A DNA stretch of 64,000 bases from JAHFUS01 sp035689115 (GCA_035689115.1 DASSMA010000064.1:274898-338897), one strand, 5' to 3'; shown: positions 43,177 through 52,478, counted from the first letter of the stretch. Notes: generated from the letters alone by a model not told the origin. Translations and numbers: made by a program.

Positions 43177-44574
43177 ATGGCCGCTGCTGTGTACGTCCGC
43201 ATCAGCGAGGACACCAGGGGCACCCGGCTTGGAGTAGCGCGCCAGGAGGCTGACTGCCGCCAGCTGGCGGACCGACTCGGCTGGCCGGTCGCAAACGTCT
43301 ACTGCGACAATGACATCTCAGCTTTCAGTAGCAAGGAGCGTCCGGCCTACCGACGTCTGCTTGCCGACCTTGCCGCCGGTGTGGTTGACGCCTTGGTGGT
43401 GTGGCATCCGGACCGACTCCATCGCTCCCCGCTCGAACTGGAGGAGTTCATCTCGGTGGTGGAGGCGACCGGAGCGCAGGTCCAGTCGGTGACCGCCGGG
43501 GAACGGGACCTGACCACGCCGACGGGTCGCCTCCACGCTCGGATTGAGGGTGCCGTGGCCCGCCATGAGAGCGAGCACAAGTCCCAGCGCATCCGTCGCA
43601 AGCACCTCGAGCTGGCCGAGACAGGGGCCGTGAGCGGCGGAGGCCGACGACCCTTCGGCTACGAAGGGGACCGCAGGACGATTCGGCCGGACGAGGCCGA
43701 ACTGATCAGGCGAGCGGCTGCAGACGTGATGGCCGGTGCCTCGATTCGGAGCATCGCAACTCGGTGGAACGAGCAAGGCGTCCCTACTGTCACGGGAGTC
43801 GCGTGGAGCCCGACGACGGTCAAGAGGCTCCTGGGCTCGGCCCGGATTGCCGGCCAGCGCGAGCACCACGGGCAGGTGACCGCGCTGGCAACGTGGCCAG
43901 GGATAATCACCCCCTCGGAGTCGATGAGGCTTCGTTCGTTGCTCGGTGACGCTGCCCGGCAGAAGTACTCCAACGGAACGGCGAGGACCTACCTACTCTC
44001 CGGGTTCACCCACTGTGGAGGATGCGGCAGACGGCTGACGGCTAGGGCCGTCATGAGAAAGGGACACAGGTATCCCCGTCTGACGTGCGTCAAGGACCGC
44101 GGCGGCTGCAACCGGGTTGGAATCGGAGTCGCCGGTCTCGACGCACTCATCACCGAGGCGGTGCTGCAGCGACTCGACAGCGTCCCGCTCCACGATGCTC
44201 TCAGGCGACGCTCGGAAGCTGACCTCCGATCGACCGAACTGGAACGAGCCATCGCCGACGACGAGGCGGCCCTGGAGGAGCTGACCAGAGACCGCTACGT
44301 GGACCGGACGATCACGGCGGCCATGTTCGCCGCCGCCCGGGCGCCGCTCGAGCGCCGGCTCGCCGACGCCCGCGCTCGCCTTGGCGCATTGACCGTCACA
44401 TCAGCCGTCGCCCTCCCCGCCGGGAGAGTGCTCCGTCAGCGCTGGCCCGACTTGGATCTCGAACACCGAAGAGCGGTGCTCGAGCAGGTCATCGAGCGGA
44501 TCTACATCGCACCGACGACGCGAGATAACAACCGCTTTGATCCAAGCCGCGTGGACGTTCGCTGGAAGGTGTAG
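43177..44574 (+). CDS. large serine recombinase (site-specific integrase)
   Basis: 465 residues from ATG 43177. The N-terminal resolvase domain begins AAAVYVRISEDTRGTRLG, with the nucleophile Ser in RIS at residue 10. A Recombinase DNA-binding domain follows (GRRPFGYE, IATRWNEQGVPT, WSPTTVKRLLGSARIAGQ), then a zinc ribbon (CGGCGRRL ... C ... C) near residues 285-315. A coiled coil (residues 340-410) precedes the C-terminal strand IERIYIAP. It catalyses integration and excision of mobile elements. It lies immediately beside the broken cpaF, as expected for an integrase next to an attachment site. Confidence 0.95.
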   Translation: MAAAVYVRISEDTRGTRLGVARQEADCRQLADRLGWPVANVYCDNDISAFSSKERPAYRRLLADLAAGVVDALVVWHPDRLHRSPLELEEFISVVEATGAQVQSVTAGERDLTTPTGRLHARIEGAVARHESEHKSQRIRRKHLELAETGAVSGGGRRPFGYEGDRRTIRPDEAELIRRAAADVMAGASIRSIATRWNEQGVPTVTGVAWSPTTVKRLLGSARIAGQREHHGQVTALATWPGIITPSESMRLRSLLGDAARQKYSNGTARTYLLSGFTHCGGCGRRLTARAVMRKGHRYPRLTCVKDRGGCNRVGIGVAGLDALITEAVLQRLDSVPLHDALRRRSEADLRSTELERAIADDEAALEELTRDRYVDRTITAAMFAAARAPLERRLADARARLGALTVTSAVALPAGRVLRQRWPDLDLEHRRAVLEQVIERIYIAPTTRDNNRFDPSRVDVRWKV

Positions 44575-44678
44575 CGCATCAGTTCTGACACGGTGCCGAT
44601 CACGGCTACGTGGGGCGGCACGTGTCCATGGCAGCTCCGGTGACAGCGGTGGGATCACCGGCGAACCAGTAGTCGGAT

Positions 44679-44927
44679 GTGGCCGGCAAAGAGCGCCAAG
44701 GCGTCGACCGAGAGCTCGTCTTCACGGCCGGTCGTACCGCGGAGGACCTTTCGAGGGTGGCCAGAGAACTCGTCGAGCGCACGACGCGGTCACAGAAGTT
44801 GCCGTTCCAGGTCACCGATCCGACCGCAGTGGCCAGGGTGGCCGTTCTCCTACATTCCGCCGCGTCCGGATCTGTACTCCCCACGGCCGACCTCCAAGCG
44901 AAGGGAGACCAGCCGCTGTCGGCCTGA
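44679..44927 (+). CDS. small hypothetical protein downstream of the recombinase
   Basis: 82 residues from GTG 44679, no strong ribosome site. The sequence ELVFTAGRTAEDLSRVARELVERTTR...TDPTAVARVAVLLHSAA is plausibly a compact helical protein. Its place just after a serine recombinase would suit a directionality factor or small regulator, but no family is recognised. It could also be non-coding. Confidence 0.4.
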   Translation: MAGKERQGVDRELVFTAGRTAEDLSRVARELVERTTRSQKLPFQVTDPTAVARVAVLLHSAASGSVLPTADLQAKGDQPLSA

Positions 44928-44958
44928 CGGGTCGTTTGGGGTTGGCGGGTCGTCCCAC

Positions 44959-45888
44959 TTACGCCGACCACCCGAAGTGCAGGTGGTCCCGGTGATCGGC
45001 ATCGCTGAACACCGCACCGTTTGCAAGGTCGGCCCACGGAAGCCCGACTTCCGACGGCCTGGTCGGCGCACCGAGCGAGGTGGCCTCGACAGCCAGCGCG
45101 CGGGCGGCGGCGGACCCAGGGCTGACAACCTCACCGTCCACGGCGTAGATGTCGACCGCCCGGCCGAACCAGTGGTCACTGATGCGGGTGGTTCCGGCGA
45201 CGTACATGCTGTGCCCGCTACGCAGGACGGAGACAGCGATCGAATGACGCTGCAGTACCCAAGCGAGGAAGGCGACCACGCGCTCGTCGACGGCCCCGGC
45301 GACGAGATCGGCCCGGGCGGCTGGCGTCAAGGTCAGGCGCGGGTTGGCCACGAGACCGGCGGCATCGCCGGCGGCACCCAGCTGGTCATAGCCAGCCGCG
45401 ACCTCCAGCACCTTGTCGACGTACCAGTCGGCGTGGTTGTAGCGGTAGAGCGCGCTGCGCACGCCCTCCGCGGAGCCGGCGCCGTTGGCGCACAGGTAGG
45501 ACGCCGCCGACCACATGGCGTCGGCGGAGTCGTAGACATCCCTGCGGCCGTCACCGTCTCCGTCGATCCCGTAAACCGCCCACGTACCGGGCTCGAACTG
45601 CATCGGCCCCATGGCCCCGGCTTCGTTGGCTCCGGAGGTGACGCCCGCGGCGCCGGATCGGCCGTGGTCCGACTCGACCTTGCCTACCGCCGCCAGCACG
45701 GTCCAGGGCATCGGGCAGCTGGCCGCCGCCGACTGGTAGATGGGAAGCAGTCCCGCAGGGATCTCGGCTTCCTTCCCGTCAGGACCGGCGGGCGGGATTA
45801 TCGCGGCCATCAGGAGCAGGACGACGGCTGCGACGCCAGCGAGCCCGGCCAGGGCCCCGGCACCGCCGAGGGCGGCGAGCGCCTTCAC
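44959..45888 (-). CDS. cell-wall hydrolase: lytic transglycosylase plus LAS/M15-type peptidase-like domain
   Basis: 309 residues from GTG 45888. An N-terminal membrane helix (LAGLAGVAAVVLLLMAAII) precedes an SLT-like domain (residues 48-150). Its catalytic Glu is in VGKVESDHG, with AMGPMQFEPGTWAVYG and YLCANGAGSAEGVRSALYRYNHADWYV. The C-terminus has H-x6-D (DHWFGRAVD) and HxH (DHLHFGW), the zinc-ligand pattern of LAS-type peptidases. A two-activity wall enzyme beside a recombinase is typical of conjugative or pilus-bearing elements, where it opens the wall for an apparatus. It is divergent from the Tad-3 genes. Confidence 0.85.
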   Translation of the reverse strand: MKALAALGGAGALAGLAGVAAVVLLLMAAIIPPAGPDGKEAEIPAGLLPIYQSAAASCPMPWTVLAAVGKVESDHGRSGAAGVTSGANEAGAMGPMQFEPGTWAVYGIDGDGDGRRDVYDSADAMWSAASYLCANGAGSAEGVRSALYRYNHADWYVDKVLEVAAGYDQLGAAGDAAGLVANPRLTLTPAARADLVAGAVDERVVAFLAWVLQRHSIAVSVLRSGHSMYVAGTTRISDHWFGRAVDIYAVDGEVVSPGSAAARALAVEATSLGAPTRPSEVGLPWADLANGAVFSDADHRDHLHFGWSA

Positions 45889-46291
45889 GATGGGGAGGGC
45901 TGGCGGTGACGCCCTGATGCAGGCACGGGAGCGGTCGTAGCCGCACTACTGGTCGTCGCCGGCGCAAGGTGCGACGGCGATCACGTCGGGCGATCAGCGT
46001 GCTGGTTGCCGGTCCGCCATTCGGTTTCGTAGTAACAAAGCCGTTTACACGTCTCGTCCGTCTCGGTAGTTTGGTCGTGATGTCGACGTTGGCGTCGCTG
46101 CTGGTTTGCCCGGTGTTGCGGACACCCGGGTCGCAAGGAGGGCCCCGGCGCGCAATGTCGTGGCAGGCCCATGACGGGCTGGATACGGTGACCGCGAGGA
46201 ATCGCCCGAACCCGGCACGAACTGGCGGTTGTGGGTGCGCCGCAGAGAGTGCCTCGGCTCGGACCTGGTCCGGCGAGACGAGGTGGCGCCC
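45889..46291. other. 403-bp noncoding gap between divergent genes of the element
   Basis: No credible gene. A comparatively A/T-rich stretch at 46015-46075 (GTAGTAACAAAGCCGTTTAC) is the best candidate for promoters of the divergent units. A hairpin TTGCGGAC...GTCGCAAGG lies at 46116-46138. No tRNA and no repeat shared with 43160 is seen. Confidence 0.4.
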
Positions 46292-46969
46292 ATGCCCAAG
46301 CCCACGAGCCATCCGGGCGACGAGATGAGTGCACCACTCGACGTCCGGGAGCCGGCGGAGGGCGAGGAGGCACCCGCCGATCGCTGGCCTGACGTCGACC
46401 AGGATGCCCTGGCCCGCGGCGGGCGGTTCGTGCTTGGGCTCGTCGTCGTCTGCCTCCTCTTCGTCGCGGTCGTCGGCTTCATCGCATGGCGCAACCACAA
46501 CGACAATCCCGCTCCCGCGAAGAACCGAACGGCCACAACGGCTGCGATGACGGAGGAGCAGAGGATCATCGACGCCTACCGCAGGTACGAGGCTGTCGAC
46601 TTCGCTGCGCTTGCTGCCGGCAATCCCGAGCAGCCTGGCTATGCCGACTACGCCACCGGACAGCAGCTCGTGGCGGCGCGGGACGCCGTGCGGCAGCTTC
46701 GCGATCAGGGCATCGTTCTTCACCTCGGCACGGTGAACGACTCGAAGATCACGGTCGAATCGATCGACGGCGACATTGCCCATCTGCGGATCTGCGGCGT
46801 GGACAACGGCTACCCCGTTCGGGCCACGACGGGTGAGTCCCTGGCGCCGAGCCAGCTGGCCACGACGTTGGAGAAAGCAGACATGGTGCGGGAGGGCGGC
46901 TCGTGGAAGGCGTCGTACGTCACTCGAGTCCAGCAATGGCCGGGGCGGGCAGGGTGCGCCGTTCAGTAG
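46292..46969 (+). CDS. membrane-anchored protein with NTF2-like external domain
   Basis: 225 residues from ATG 46292; ATG 46325 is an alternative. An acidic N-terminal tail is followed by one membrane helix (FVLGLVVVCLLFVAVVGFIAW). A 140-residue extracellular domain then reads TEEQRIIDAYRRYEAVDFAALAAG...ATGQQLVAARDAVRQLRDQG...SWKASYVTRVQ. This order resembles NTF2-like domains found in conjugation and secretion loci of actinobacterial elements. It overlaps the next gene by 34 nt. No enzymatic residue is proposed. Confidence 0.75.
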   Translation: MPKPTSHPGDEMSAPLDVREPAEGEEAPADRWPDVDQDALARGGRFVLGLVVVCLLFVAVVGFIAWRNHNDNPAPAKNRTATTAAMTEEQRIIDAYRRYEAVDFAALAAGNPEQPGYADYATGQQLVAARDAVRQLRDQGIVLHLGTVNDSKITVESIDGDIAHLRICGVDNGYPVRATTGESLAPSQLATTLEKADMVREGGSWKASYVTRVQQWPGRAGCAVQ

Positions 46970-47805
46970 GTGCGATGGCCGTGCTCGCCCTCGCTGCCGT
47001 GTTGCCGGCAGAGGTAGCGGCGGCCTCGACTGAAACGTCGACGCCACCGCCGCCGGATCCGCCCGTGACGGCGTCGCCGATCACCATCCCGTCGGCGCGC
47101 GGACTGAAAGGAGATGCCGGCAACACCGGCGATGCCATCTCCGCCCAGGTGAGCCTCCGCGGAGCGGGTCAGCCGGCCGAGGCTGTGGTCCCGGCGGCTA
47201 CTCCGACTTCTCGCCCTCCGGCTGCGCAAGCAGCTGCACCGGCAGACTCAGGACGCGGCTGCTACGTCCCGCTGACCGAGGGCGGCGGGCCGTGCGAACC
47301 GGATCCGACGCCGACTCGGACGAGGACCATCCCGGCGCCGCAACTGGCGAGCGAGGTGGCCCAGCGCACCCAGCTGCCCCTGCCCGAGATCCACACCAGT
47401 CCGCCGGACGGCGCCGAACAGCTGGTCAACCTGCCGACGTGGATGTGGGTGACCAACTGGCGACCGTCGTCGGCGTCGGCCACCGCCGGGAGCCTGACGG
47501 TGACCGTGACGGCGAAGCCGAGACGGGTGGTCTGGCGCATGGGGGCCGGGCAACCGGTGGCGTGCCTGGCGGGCAAGGCCTGGAACCCAGCCCTCCGCGA
47601 GGAGGATCAGTCCTCGGACTGCACCTTCACCTACCTGGAGTCATCCGCCCACCAGCCCCGCCTGCGCTACCCGGCGTCGGCCACCATGGTGTTCGACATC
47701 TCGTGGTCGGCGACCAATGGCGAGAGCGGCAGCCTCGGCCAGGCCAGCACGACCACCAACTTCAGCATGCGCGTCGCCGAAGGGCAGGCGCTCATCGGCG
47801 GCTGA
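46936..47805 (+). CDS. exported protein of the Tad-3 element
   Basis: 289 residues from ATG 46936 (inside the preceding gene). Signal peptide RRSVGAMAVLALAAVLPAEVAAAS is followed by a long Pro/Ala/Thr-rich region (residues 35-135) and a C-terminal beta domain (TWMWVTNWRPSSASATAGSLTVTVTAKPRRVVWRMG, TMVFDISWSATNG) with cysteines near residues 203 and 217. The C-terminal signature occurs in exported proteins near Tad-like genes of actinobacterial plasmids and islands. Function unknown, probably part of the surface apparatus. Confidence 0.78.
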   Translation: MAGAGRVRRSVGAMAVLALAAVLPAEVAAASTETSTPPPPDPPVTASPITIPSARGLKGDAGNTGDAISAQVSLRGAGQPAEAVVPAATPTSRPPAAQAAAPADSGRGCYVPLTEGGGPCEPDPTPTRTRTIPAPQLASEVAQRTQLPLPEIHTSPPDGAEQLVNLPTWMWVTNWRPSSASATAGSLTVTVTAKPRRVVWRMGAGQPVACLAGKAWNPALREEDQSSDCTFTYLESSAHQPRLRYPASATMVFDISWSATNGESGSLGQASTTTNFSMRVAEGQALIGG

Positions 47806-47855
47806 CGCACCGCTCGTTCACCGGACTCCCCCCGTTCCCGAGAAAGGAACGCCCC

Positions 47856-48536
47856 GTGACGACCCTCACCACCCGCAACGGCAGTGCTGCCCAGCGCAGC
47901 GATCGGCCCCGCATCGACTTCCCGGCCGACACCCACCGCCGGCCCGTGCGGGCCCTGGCGCTGGTGGCGGTGGTCATCGCCTGCGCCCTCGGCTTCGCCG
48001 TGACCCTCGCCACCGCCGGCCATCGCCAGGCGGTGCTGGCCGTCGCCCGGGAGGTGCCGGCCGGGGCGGTGATCCGAAGCGGCGACCTGACCGTGGTGAA
48101 GATCGCCGCCGACCGAACTCTGCGGCCGGTGCCGGCCACCGAGCTGGGTCGGGTGGTCGGGCGCACCGCCGCGGTGGCGCTCGTGCCCGGCACCTTGGTG
48201 ACCAAGGCCCAGCTGGACGACCGCCTCGGCCCTGCGCCCGGCGAGTCGGTGGTCGGCGTCGTGCTGAAGGGCGCCCGCACGCCGCCGGCGTCGCTGCGGG
48301 CCGGCCAGCGGGTGGACGTGGTGCAGACGACGACTCCGGTGGCCGGCGACGCCACCTCAACCGGCCAGCTCGGCACCGTGGTCACCGAGGGCCGGGTCCT
48401 CGGCGTGGAGTCGAGCCGGGCCGGCGACGACGCGGTCAACGTGTCGCTGGCGGTGGACGCCGGCGTGGCCCCGGCGGTGGCCGGTGCGGCTGCGGCCGAC
48501 CAGCTGAGCATCGTCGTCCAGGGGCCGGGACGGTGA
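47856..48536 (+). CDS. SAF-domain protein, CpaB-like (Tad locus 3)
   Basis: 226 residues from GTG 47856 with GAAAGGA upstream. One membrane helix (ALALVAVVIACALGFAVTLAT) and a SAF domain (VAREVPAGAVIRSGDLTVVKIA, GTLVTKAQLDDR) followed by a beta domain (LRAGQRVDVVQTT). Functionally the CpaB counterpart for locus 3 though divergent from the locus 1 protein. It overlaps the ParA-like gene by GTGA. Confidence 0.85.
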   Translation: MTTLTTRNGSAAQRSDRPRIDFPADTHRRPVRALALVAVVIACALGFAVTLATAGHRQAVLAVAREVPAGAVIRSGDLTVVKIAADRTLRPVPATELGRVVGRTAAVALVPGTLVTKAQLDDRLGPAPGESVVGVVLKGARTPPASLRAGQRVDVVQTTTPVAGDATSTGQLGTVVTEGRVLGVESSRAGDDAVNVSLAVDAGVAPAVAGAAAADQLSIVVQGPGR

Positions 48537-49333
48537 CCGCCGTCGCCCTGGCCTCGGCCCGGGGCGCCCCGGGCGTGACCATTACGGTCCTCGCCCTGGC
48601 CGGCGCCTGGCCGGCCGGACGGCGCCTGGTCGTCGTCGAGGCCGACCCGGCTGGCGGCGAGCTGTCCTGCCGCTTCGGGCTGGCGGCGGAGCCGAACGTG
48701 GTCACTTTGGCCGCCGACGCCCGGGGCGGGCTCGGCATCGAGGGCCTCCTCGCCCACGCCCAGCACCTCGCCGGCCGACCCGGCGCCGAGGTCGTGGTCG
48801 CCCCCGTCGACGCGCGCCAGACGGGCGTCGCACTGTCCGTGCTGTGCCGGAGCGGCCTGCCCGCCCTGTTGGCCGGCGTGGACGACCTCGACGTGCTGGT
48901 CGATCTGGGCCGCCTGGCACCGGAGTCTCCGGCCCTCGAGCTGTTCGCGGCCGCCTCGGTCCCGGTGCTGGTGGCCAGGGCTGAGCTGGCCCAGGCCGCC
49001 CACCTGCGCCAGCGCATCGCCTGGCTGGGCGGTCGCGCCGAGGTGGGGCTGGCCGTGGTGGGGGAGGGGCGGTGGCCGGCCGCCGAGCTGGCCCGCTCGG
49101 TCGGCGCCGCCGGCGTCGTCGGCGTCCTGCCCGACGATCCCCGGGCGGCGGCCGCCCTCGGCGGCGGGATGAGCGCCCGGGGCCTCACCCGCTCGGCGCT
49201 GTCGGCGGCGGCCCGGGCCATGGCCGACCGCCTCGTCGCCGGCGTCGAGGCAGCCCCCGTGGAGCACAACCTGCGCCCGGTGGAGACCCCGCCCGCCCCG
49301 GCCGAGATTGGAGGTGGACGGCGATGGGACTGA
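48533..49333 (+). CDS. ParA/CpaE-like protein with degenerate P-loop (Tad locus 3)
   Basis: 266 residues from GTG 48533. The fold order is that of ParA/CpaE ATPases (VALASARGAPGVTITVLALAG, LVVVEADPAGGELSCRFGL, DVLVDLGRL, VLVARAELAQAAHL), but the P-loop position SARGAPGVT lacks both Lys residues of a deviant Walker A. ATP hydrolysis is therefore doubtful. Probably positions or regulates the locus 3 machine. It overlaps cpaF by 10 nt. Confidence 0.8.
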   Translation: MTAVALASARGAPGVTITVLALAGAWPAGRRLVVVEADPAGGELSCRFGLAAEPNVVTLAADARGGLGIEGLLAHAQHLAGRPGAEVVVAPVDARQTGVALSVLCRSGLPALLAGVDDLDVLVDLGRLAPESPALELFAAASVPVLVARAELAQAAHLRQRIAWLGGRAEVGLAVVGEGRWPAAELARSVGAAGVVGVLPDDPRAAAALGGGMSARGLTRSALSAAARAMADRLVAGVEAAPVEHNLRPVETPPAPAEIGGGRRWD

Positions 49334-50640
49334 GCGAGGCCGAGTTCGATCAGCTGGTGCGGCGGATCCACGGCGAGATCTGCGAGGAGCGGGCCGCCAC
49401 GGTGCGGTCCTACGCCGAGAAGGGCCAGCACCTGGGTCGCGCCGACCTTCGTCAGCTCAGCCTGGCGCTCATCAACGACGCCTTCGGGCGCCTGGCCCGC
49501 GAAGGCATCGAGGCCGGGCGCGACCCGCTGACCGACGACGACGAGGACCGGCTGGCCGAAGCGGTGCTGGCCATGGGCGGTCTCGGCTGGGCCATCGAGG
49601 AGCTGCTGGCCGACCCCACCGTCGAGAACATCGACATCAACGGGCCCGACAAGGTGTTCGTGCACCGCGCCGACGGCTCCAAGACCCGCCTGGAGTACCC
49701 GATCGCTCAGAGCAACGACGAGTTGGAGCGCTGGGTGCGCAACGCGGCCGCCCGCCTGGGGATGACCGAGCGCCGCTTCGACGAGGGCAGCCCCATGCTC
49801 ATCCTGCGCCTGCCCGACGGGAGCCGGCTGTTCGCGGTGAAGAGCGTGTGCGACGGCGTGCACATCTCGGTGCGCATCCACCGCCAGCCCAAGAGCGAGC
49901 TGGCCGACCTGCAGGGGGCCGGCATGATGACCCCGGCGGTGGGGGCGTTCCTCTCCGCCGCCGTGCACGCCCGGCTGAACGTGATCATCTCCGGGGAGAC
50001 CAACGCCGGCAAGACGACCCTCGAGCGGGGGATGCTCAACGAGTGCCCGGCCACCGACCGCATCGTCACCGTCGAGGACAGCTACGAGCTGGGGCTTGAC
50101 CGCATGGGCGAGCGCCATCCCGATGTGGTGGCGCTGGAGGCCCGGGAGGCCAACGTCGAGGGCGTCGGCGCCATCACCATGAGCGACCTGGTCCACGGCG
50201 CCCTGCGGATGAACCCGACCAGATGTTGTATCGGCGAGGTCCGGGGGGCCGAGATCGTCCAGATGCTGCGCGCCATGACCCAAGGCAACAATGGGTCCCT
50301 CTCGACCGTGCATGCGGACTCGTCGGCGGGGGTGTTCGACCGCCTGGCCCTCTACGCCATGGAGGCGTCGCCGCCACTGGAGCCCGCCCACACCGCCCGC
50401 CTGGTGGCCCAGGCCCTCGACCTCATCGTGCACGTCGAACACGACCTGCCGGCCGACGGCTCGCCCGGCCGGCGCTTCGTGTCGTCCATCCGGGAGGTGA
50501 CGGGGTTCCACGAGACGGGCATCGTGACCAACGAGGTGTTCGTCCCCGGCCCCGACGGCCGGGCCACCGCCGAGGGCGCCCACCCGCTGTCCCAGCGCAC
50601 CCTGCAGCGCCTGGCCCGGGTGGGGTGGTCGCCGTGGTGA
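49324..50640 (+). CDS. cpaF: Tad pilus ATPase CpaF/TadA (Tad locus 3)
   Basis: 438 residues from ATG 49324 with GGAGG upstream. N-terminal domain (ADPTVENIDINGPDKVFV), Walker A SGETNAGKTT near residue 225, IVTVEDSYEL, Asp box NPTRCCIGEVRGAEIV, and His box GNNGSLSTVHADSS are complete. It differs clearly from the ATPases of loci 1 and 2, so it is not a recent duplicate. It probably powers a pilus or pilus-like conjugation structure encoded by the element. Confidence 0.93.
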   Translation: MGLSEAEFDQLVRRIHGEICEERAATVRSYAEKGQHLGRADLRQLSLALINDAFGRLAREGIEAGRDPLTDDDEDRLAEAVLAMGGLGWAIEELLADPTVENIDINGPDKVFVHRADGSKTRLEYPIAQSNDELERWVRNAAARLGMTERRFDEGSPMLILRLPDGSRLFAVKSVCDGVHISVRIHRQPKSELADLQGAGMMTPAVGAFLSAAVHARLNVIISGETNAGKTTLERGMLNECPATDRIVTVEDSYELGLDRMGERHPDVVALEAREANVEGVGAITMSDLVHGALRMNPTRCCIGEVRGAEIVQMLRAMTQGNNGSLSTVHADSSAGVFDRLALYAMEASPPLEPAHTARLVAQALDLIVHVEHDLPADGSPGRRFVSSIREVTGFHETGIVTNEVFVPGPDGRATAEGAHPLSQRTLQRLARVGWSPW

Positions 50641-51530
50641 GCCCGCTGGCCGTCCTGGCCGGCGCCTTCGTGCTGGCCGCCTGCCTGGCCCTCCTCGGTG
50701 CCTGGGCCGCGCTGCGGGGAGGACCAGCGTCGCCTCGCCCGAGTGCCCGGACGCCCGGCGTCGACCGCCTCGGTCTGCGCACGGCGCTCGGCGTCGGTGC
50801 CCTGGCCATCGTGGCCGTGCTGACCCGCTGGCCGGTGGCCGCGGTGGTGGCCGGCGTCGCCGGCTTCACCGCCCCCGACTTCGGACGGAGCAGGGCGAGG
50901 CGGCGCCGGTCCCTGGAGCGCACCGAGGCGGTGGCCGCCTGGGCCGAGATGCTGCGCGACGTGCTCGGCGCCGGCAACGGGCTGGAGGCCTCGGTGGTGG
51001 TCACCGCCCAGGTGGCCCCCGCCGCTGTCGAGGCCGAGCTCGGCCGCCTGGCCGCCGCCGTGGGTGCCGGCCGGGACCTGGTGGGCGCGCTGCTCGACTT
51101 CGCCATCGAGCTGGACGACCCTATGGGCGACAAGGTGGTGGCCGCCCTGGTGCTGGCCGCCCGGCGCAGCCCCGGCCACCTGGCCGACCTGCTCGGCGTG
51201 CTGGCCGAGGTGGCACGCGACGACGTGGCCATGCGCCGCAAGGTCGACGCTGGCCGGGCCCGCATCCGCACCTCCATGCGCCTCATCACCGGCCTCACCG
51301 CCGGGTTCTCCGCCCTGGTGGTGGCCGCCGACGCCGACTTCCGCGCCGCCTACGGCACGCTCGCCGGCCAGGTGGTGCTGGCGGTGGTGGTCGCCCTGTT
51401 CGTCGGCGCCCACCTGTGGGTGGAGCGGGCGACGGGGGAGCGGCGGGGCGAGCGGGTGCTGGCGGGCGTGGACCCGACGGCGGCTGCCGCGGTGGTCGAG
51501 GAGGTGCGCCAATGGCCGTCGCCAGTGTGA
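50637..51530 (+). CDS. tadB: TadB-type platform protein (Tad locus 3)
   Basis: 297 residues from GTG 50637 (GTG 50634 adjacent). Helices LAVLAGAFVLAACLALLGAWAAL and GVGALAIVAVLTRWPVAAVVAGVAGF precede a T2SSF domain (AWAEMLRDVLGAGNGLEASVVV) and C-terminal helices (LITGLTAGFSALVVAAD, GQVVLAVVVALFVGAHLWV). GTGA overlap with cpaF. No repeat separates it from tadC here, unlike loci 1 and 2. Confidence 0.87.
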   Translation: MSPLAVLAGAFVLAACLALLGAWAALRGGPASPRPSARTPGVDRLGLRTALGVGALAIVAVLTRWPVAAVVAGVAGFTAPDFGRSRARRRRSLERTEAVAAWAEMLRDVLGAGNGLEASVVVTAQVAPAAVEAELGRLAAAVGAGRDLVGALLDFAIELDDPMGDKVVAALVLAARRSPGHLADLLGVLAEVARDDVAMRRKVDAGRARIRTSMRLITGLTAGFSALVVAADADFRAAYGTLAGQVVLAVVVALFVGAHLWVERATGERRGERVLAGVDPTAAAAVVEEVRQWPSPV

Positions 51531-52438
51531 ACGTGGCCGTCGCCGCCGTGCTCGGCGGCCTGGCCGGGGCGGCGTTGGTCGGGGCCTGGCGGTCCCTGTG
51601 CCCGCTGCGGGCCGCCCTCGATGACGCCCTGGCCAAGCTGGGCCGGGTCCCCGAGCCACCCCGGGCGGCGCCGGCGCCGGCGGGGGTGACCGGGCCGCTG
51701 GCCGCCCGGCTCGGGTCGGTGGCGCGCCGGGCCGGGTTCGAGGCGCACATCGGGGGGCGGCTGCGGGCCGATTTGGCCCTGCTCGGCCGCTCGCCCGAGG
51801 ACCACCTGGGGTCGCGCTGCGTGGGCGCCCTGGCCGGCGCCCTGCTGCCGACACTGTGGGTCGGGGCGCTCAGCGTCGTCGGGCTGGCCCGAACCCCGGC
51901 CCTGCCGACCCTGGCCGTCGCCGTGGGGCTCGGGGCCGCCGGCTTCTTCCTGCCCGACGTGCTGGTCCACCAGGAGGCGGCCGAGCGCCGTCAGGGCTTC
52001 GTCGTCGCCTTCGGGACCTTCCTCGACATGGTGGCGGTGGGCCTGGCCGGTGGCGTGGGCGTTGAGGGGGCCCTGCTCGACGCCGCCCGCATCGGGCGCG
52101 GCCGGGAGGCCGGCGTGCTGCGGGCGGTGCTCGAGGACACCCGGCTGTCGGGGGAGTCCCAGTGGGCGGCGCTTCGCCGCCTGGGCGTCGAGCTGCGCAT
52201 CCCCGAGCTGGTGGAAGCGGCCTCGACGGTGTCGCTGGCCGGCACCGAAGGGGCCCGGGTGCGGCGCTCGCTGGAGGCCCGGGCCCGGGCCATGCGGGCT
52301 CGGGAGCTGTCCGGCGCCGAGGCCCGGGCCGAGTCGGCCACCGAGCGCATGGCCATCCCCACGGCGCTGTTGATGCTCGGGTTCCTGCTGGTCGTCGGCT
52401 TCCCGGCCGTGTCCGCCGTGCTGGCCAAGGCCAGCTGA
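51512..52438 (+). CDS. tadC: TadC-type platform protein (Tad locus 3)
   Basis: 308 residues from ATG 51512, within the end of tadB, preceded by GAGGAGG. It has an N-terminal helix, a central helix pair (LVGALAGALLPTLWVGALSVVGL-like stretch near residues 95-140), a T2SSF domain (FGTFLDMVAVGLAGGVGVEGALLDAA) and a C-terminal helix (PTALLMLGFLLVVGFPAVSAVL). Platform partner of TadB. Confidence 0.87.
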   Translation: MAVASVNVAVAAVLGGLAGAALVGAWRSLCPLRAALDDALAKLGRVPEPPRAAPAPAGVTGPLAARLGSVARRAGFEAHIGGRLRADLALLGRSPEDHLGSRCVGALAGALLPTLWVGALSVVGLARTPALPTLAVAVGLGAAGFFLPDVLVHQEAAERRQGFVVAFGTFLDMVAVGLAGGVGVEGALLDAARIGRGREAGVLRAVLEDTRLSGESQWAALRRLGVELRIPELVEAASTVSLAGTEGARVRRSLEARARAMRARELSGAEARAESATERMAIPTALLMLGFLLVVGFPAVSAVLAKAS

Positions 52439-52478
52439 GTGCTTCGCCGTTCCCCTGTCCTACAACGAAAGGAATCCC

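Noticed and set aside
45889..46291. tRNA or attachment-site repeat in the long gap of the element
   Set aside because: No cloverleaf-like sequence and no match to the 43157-43176 junction could be found.
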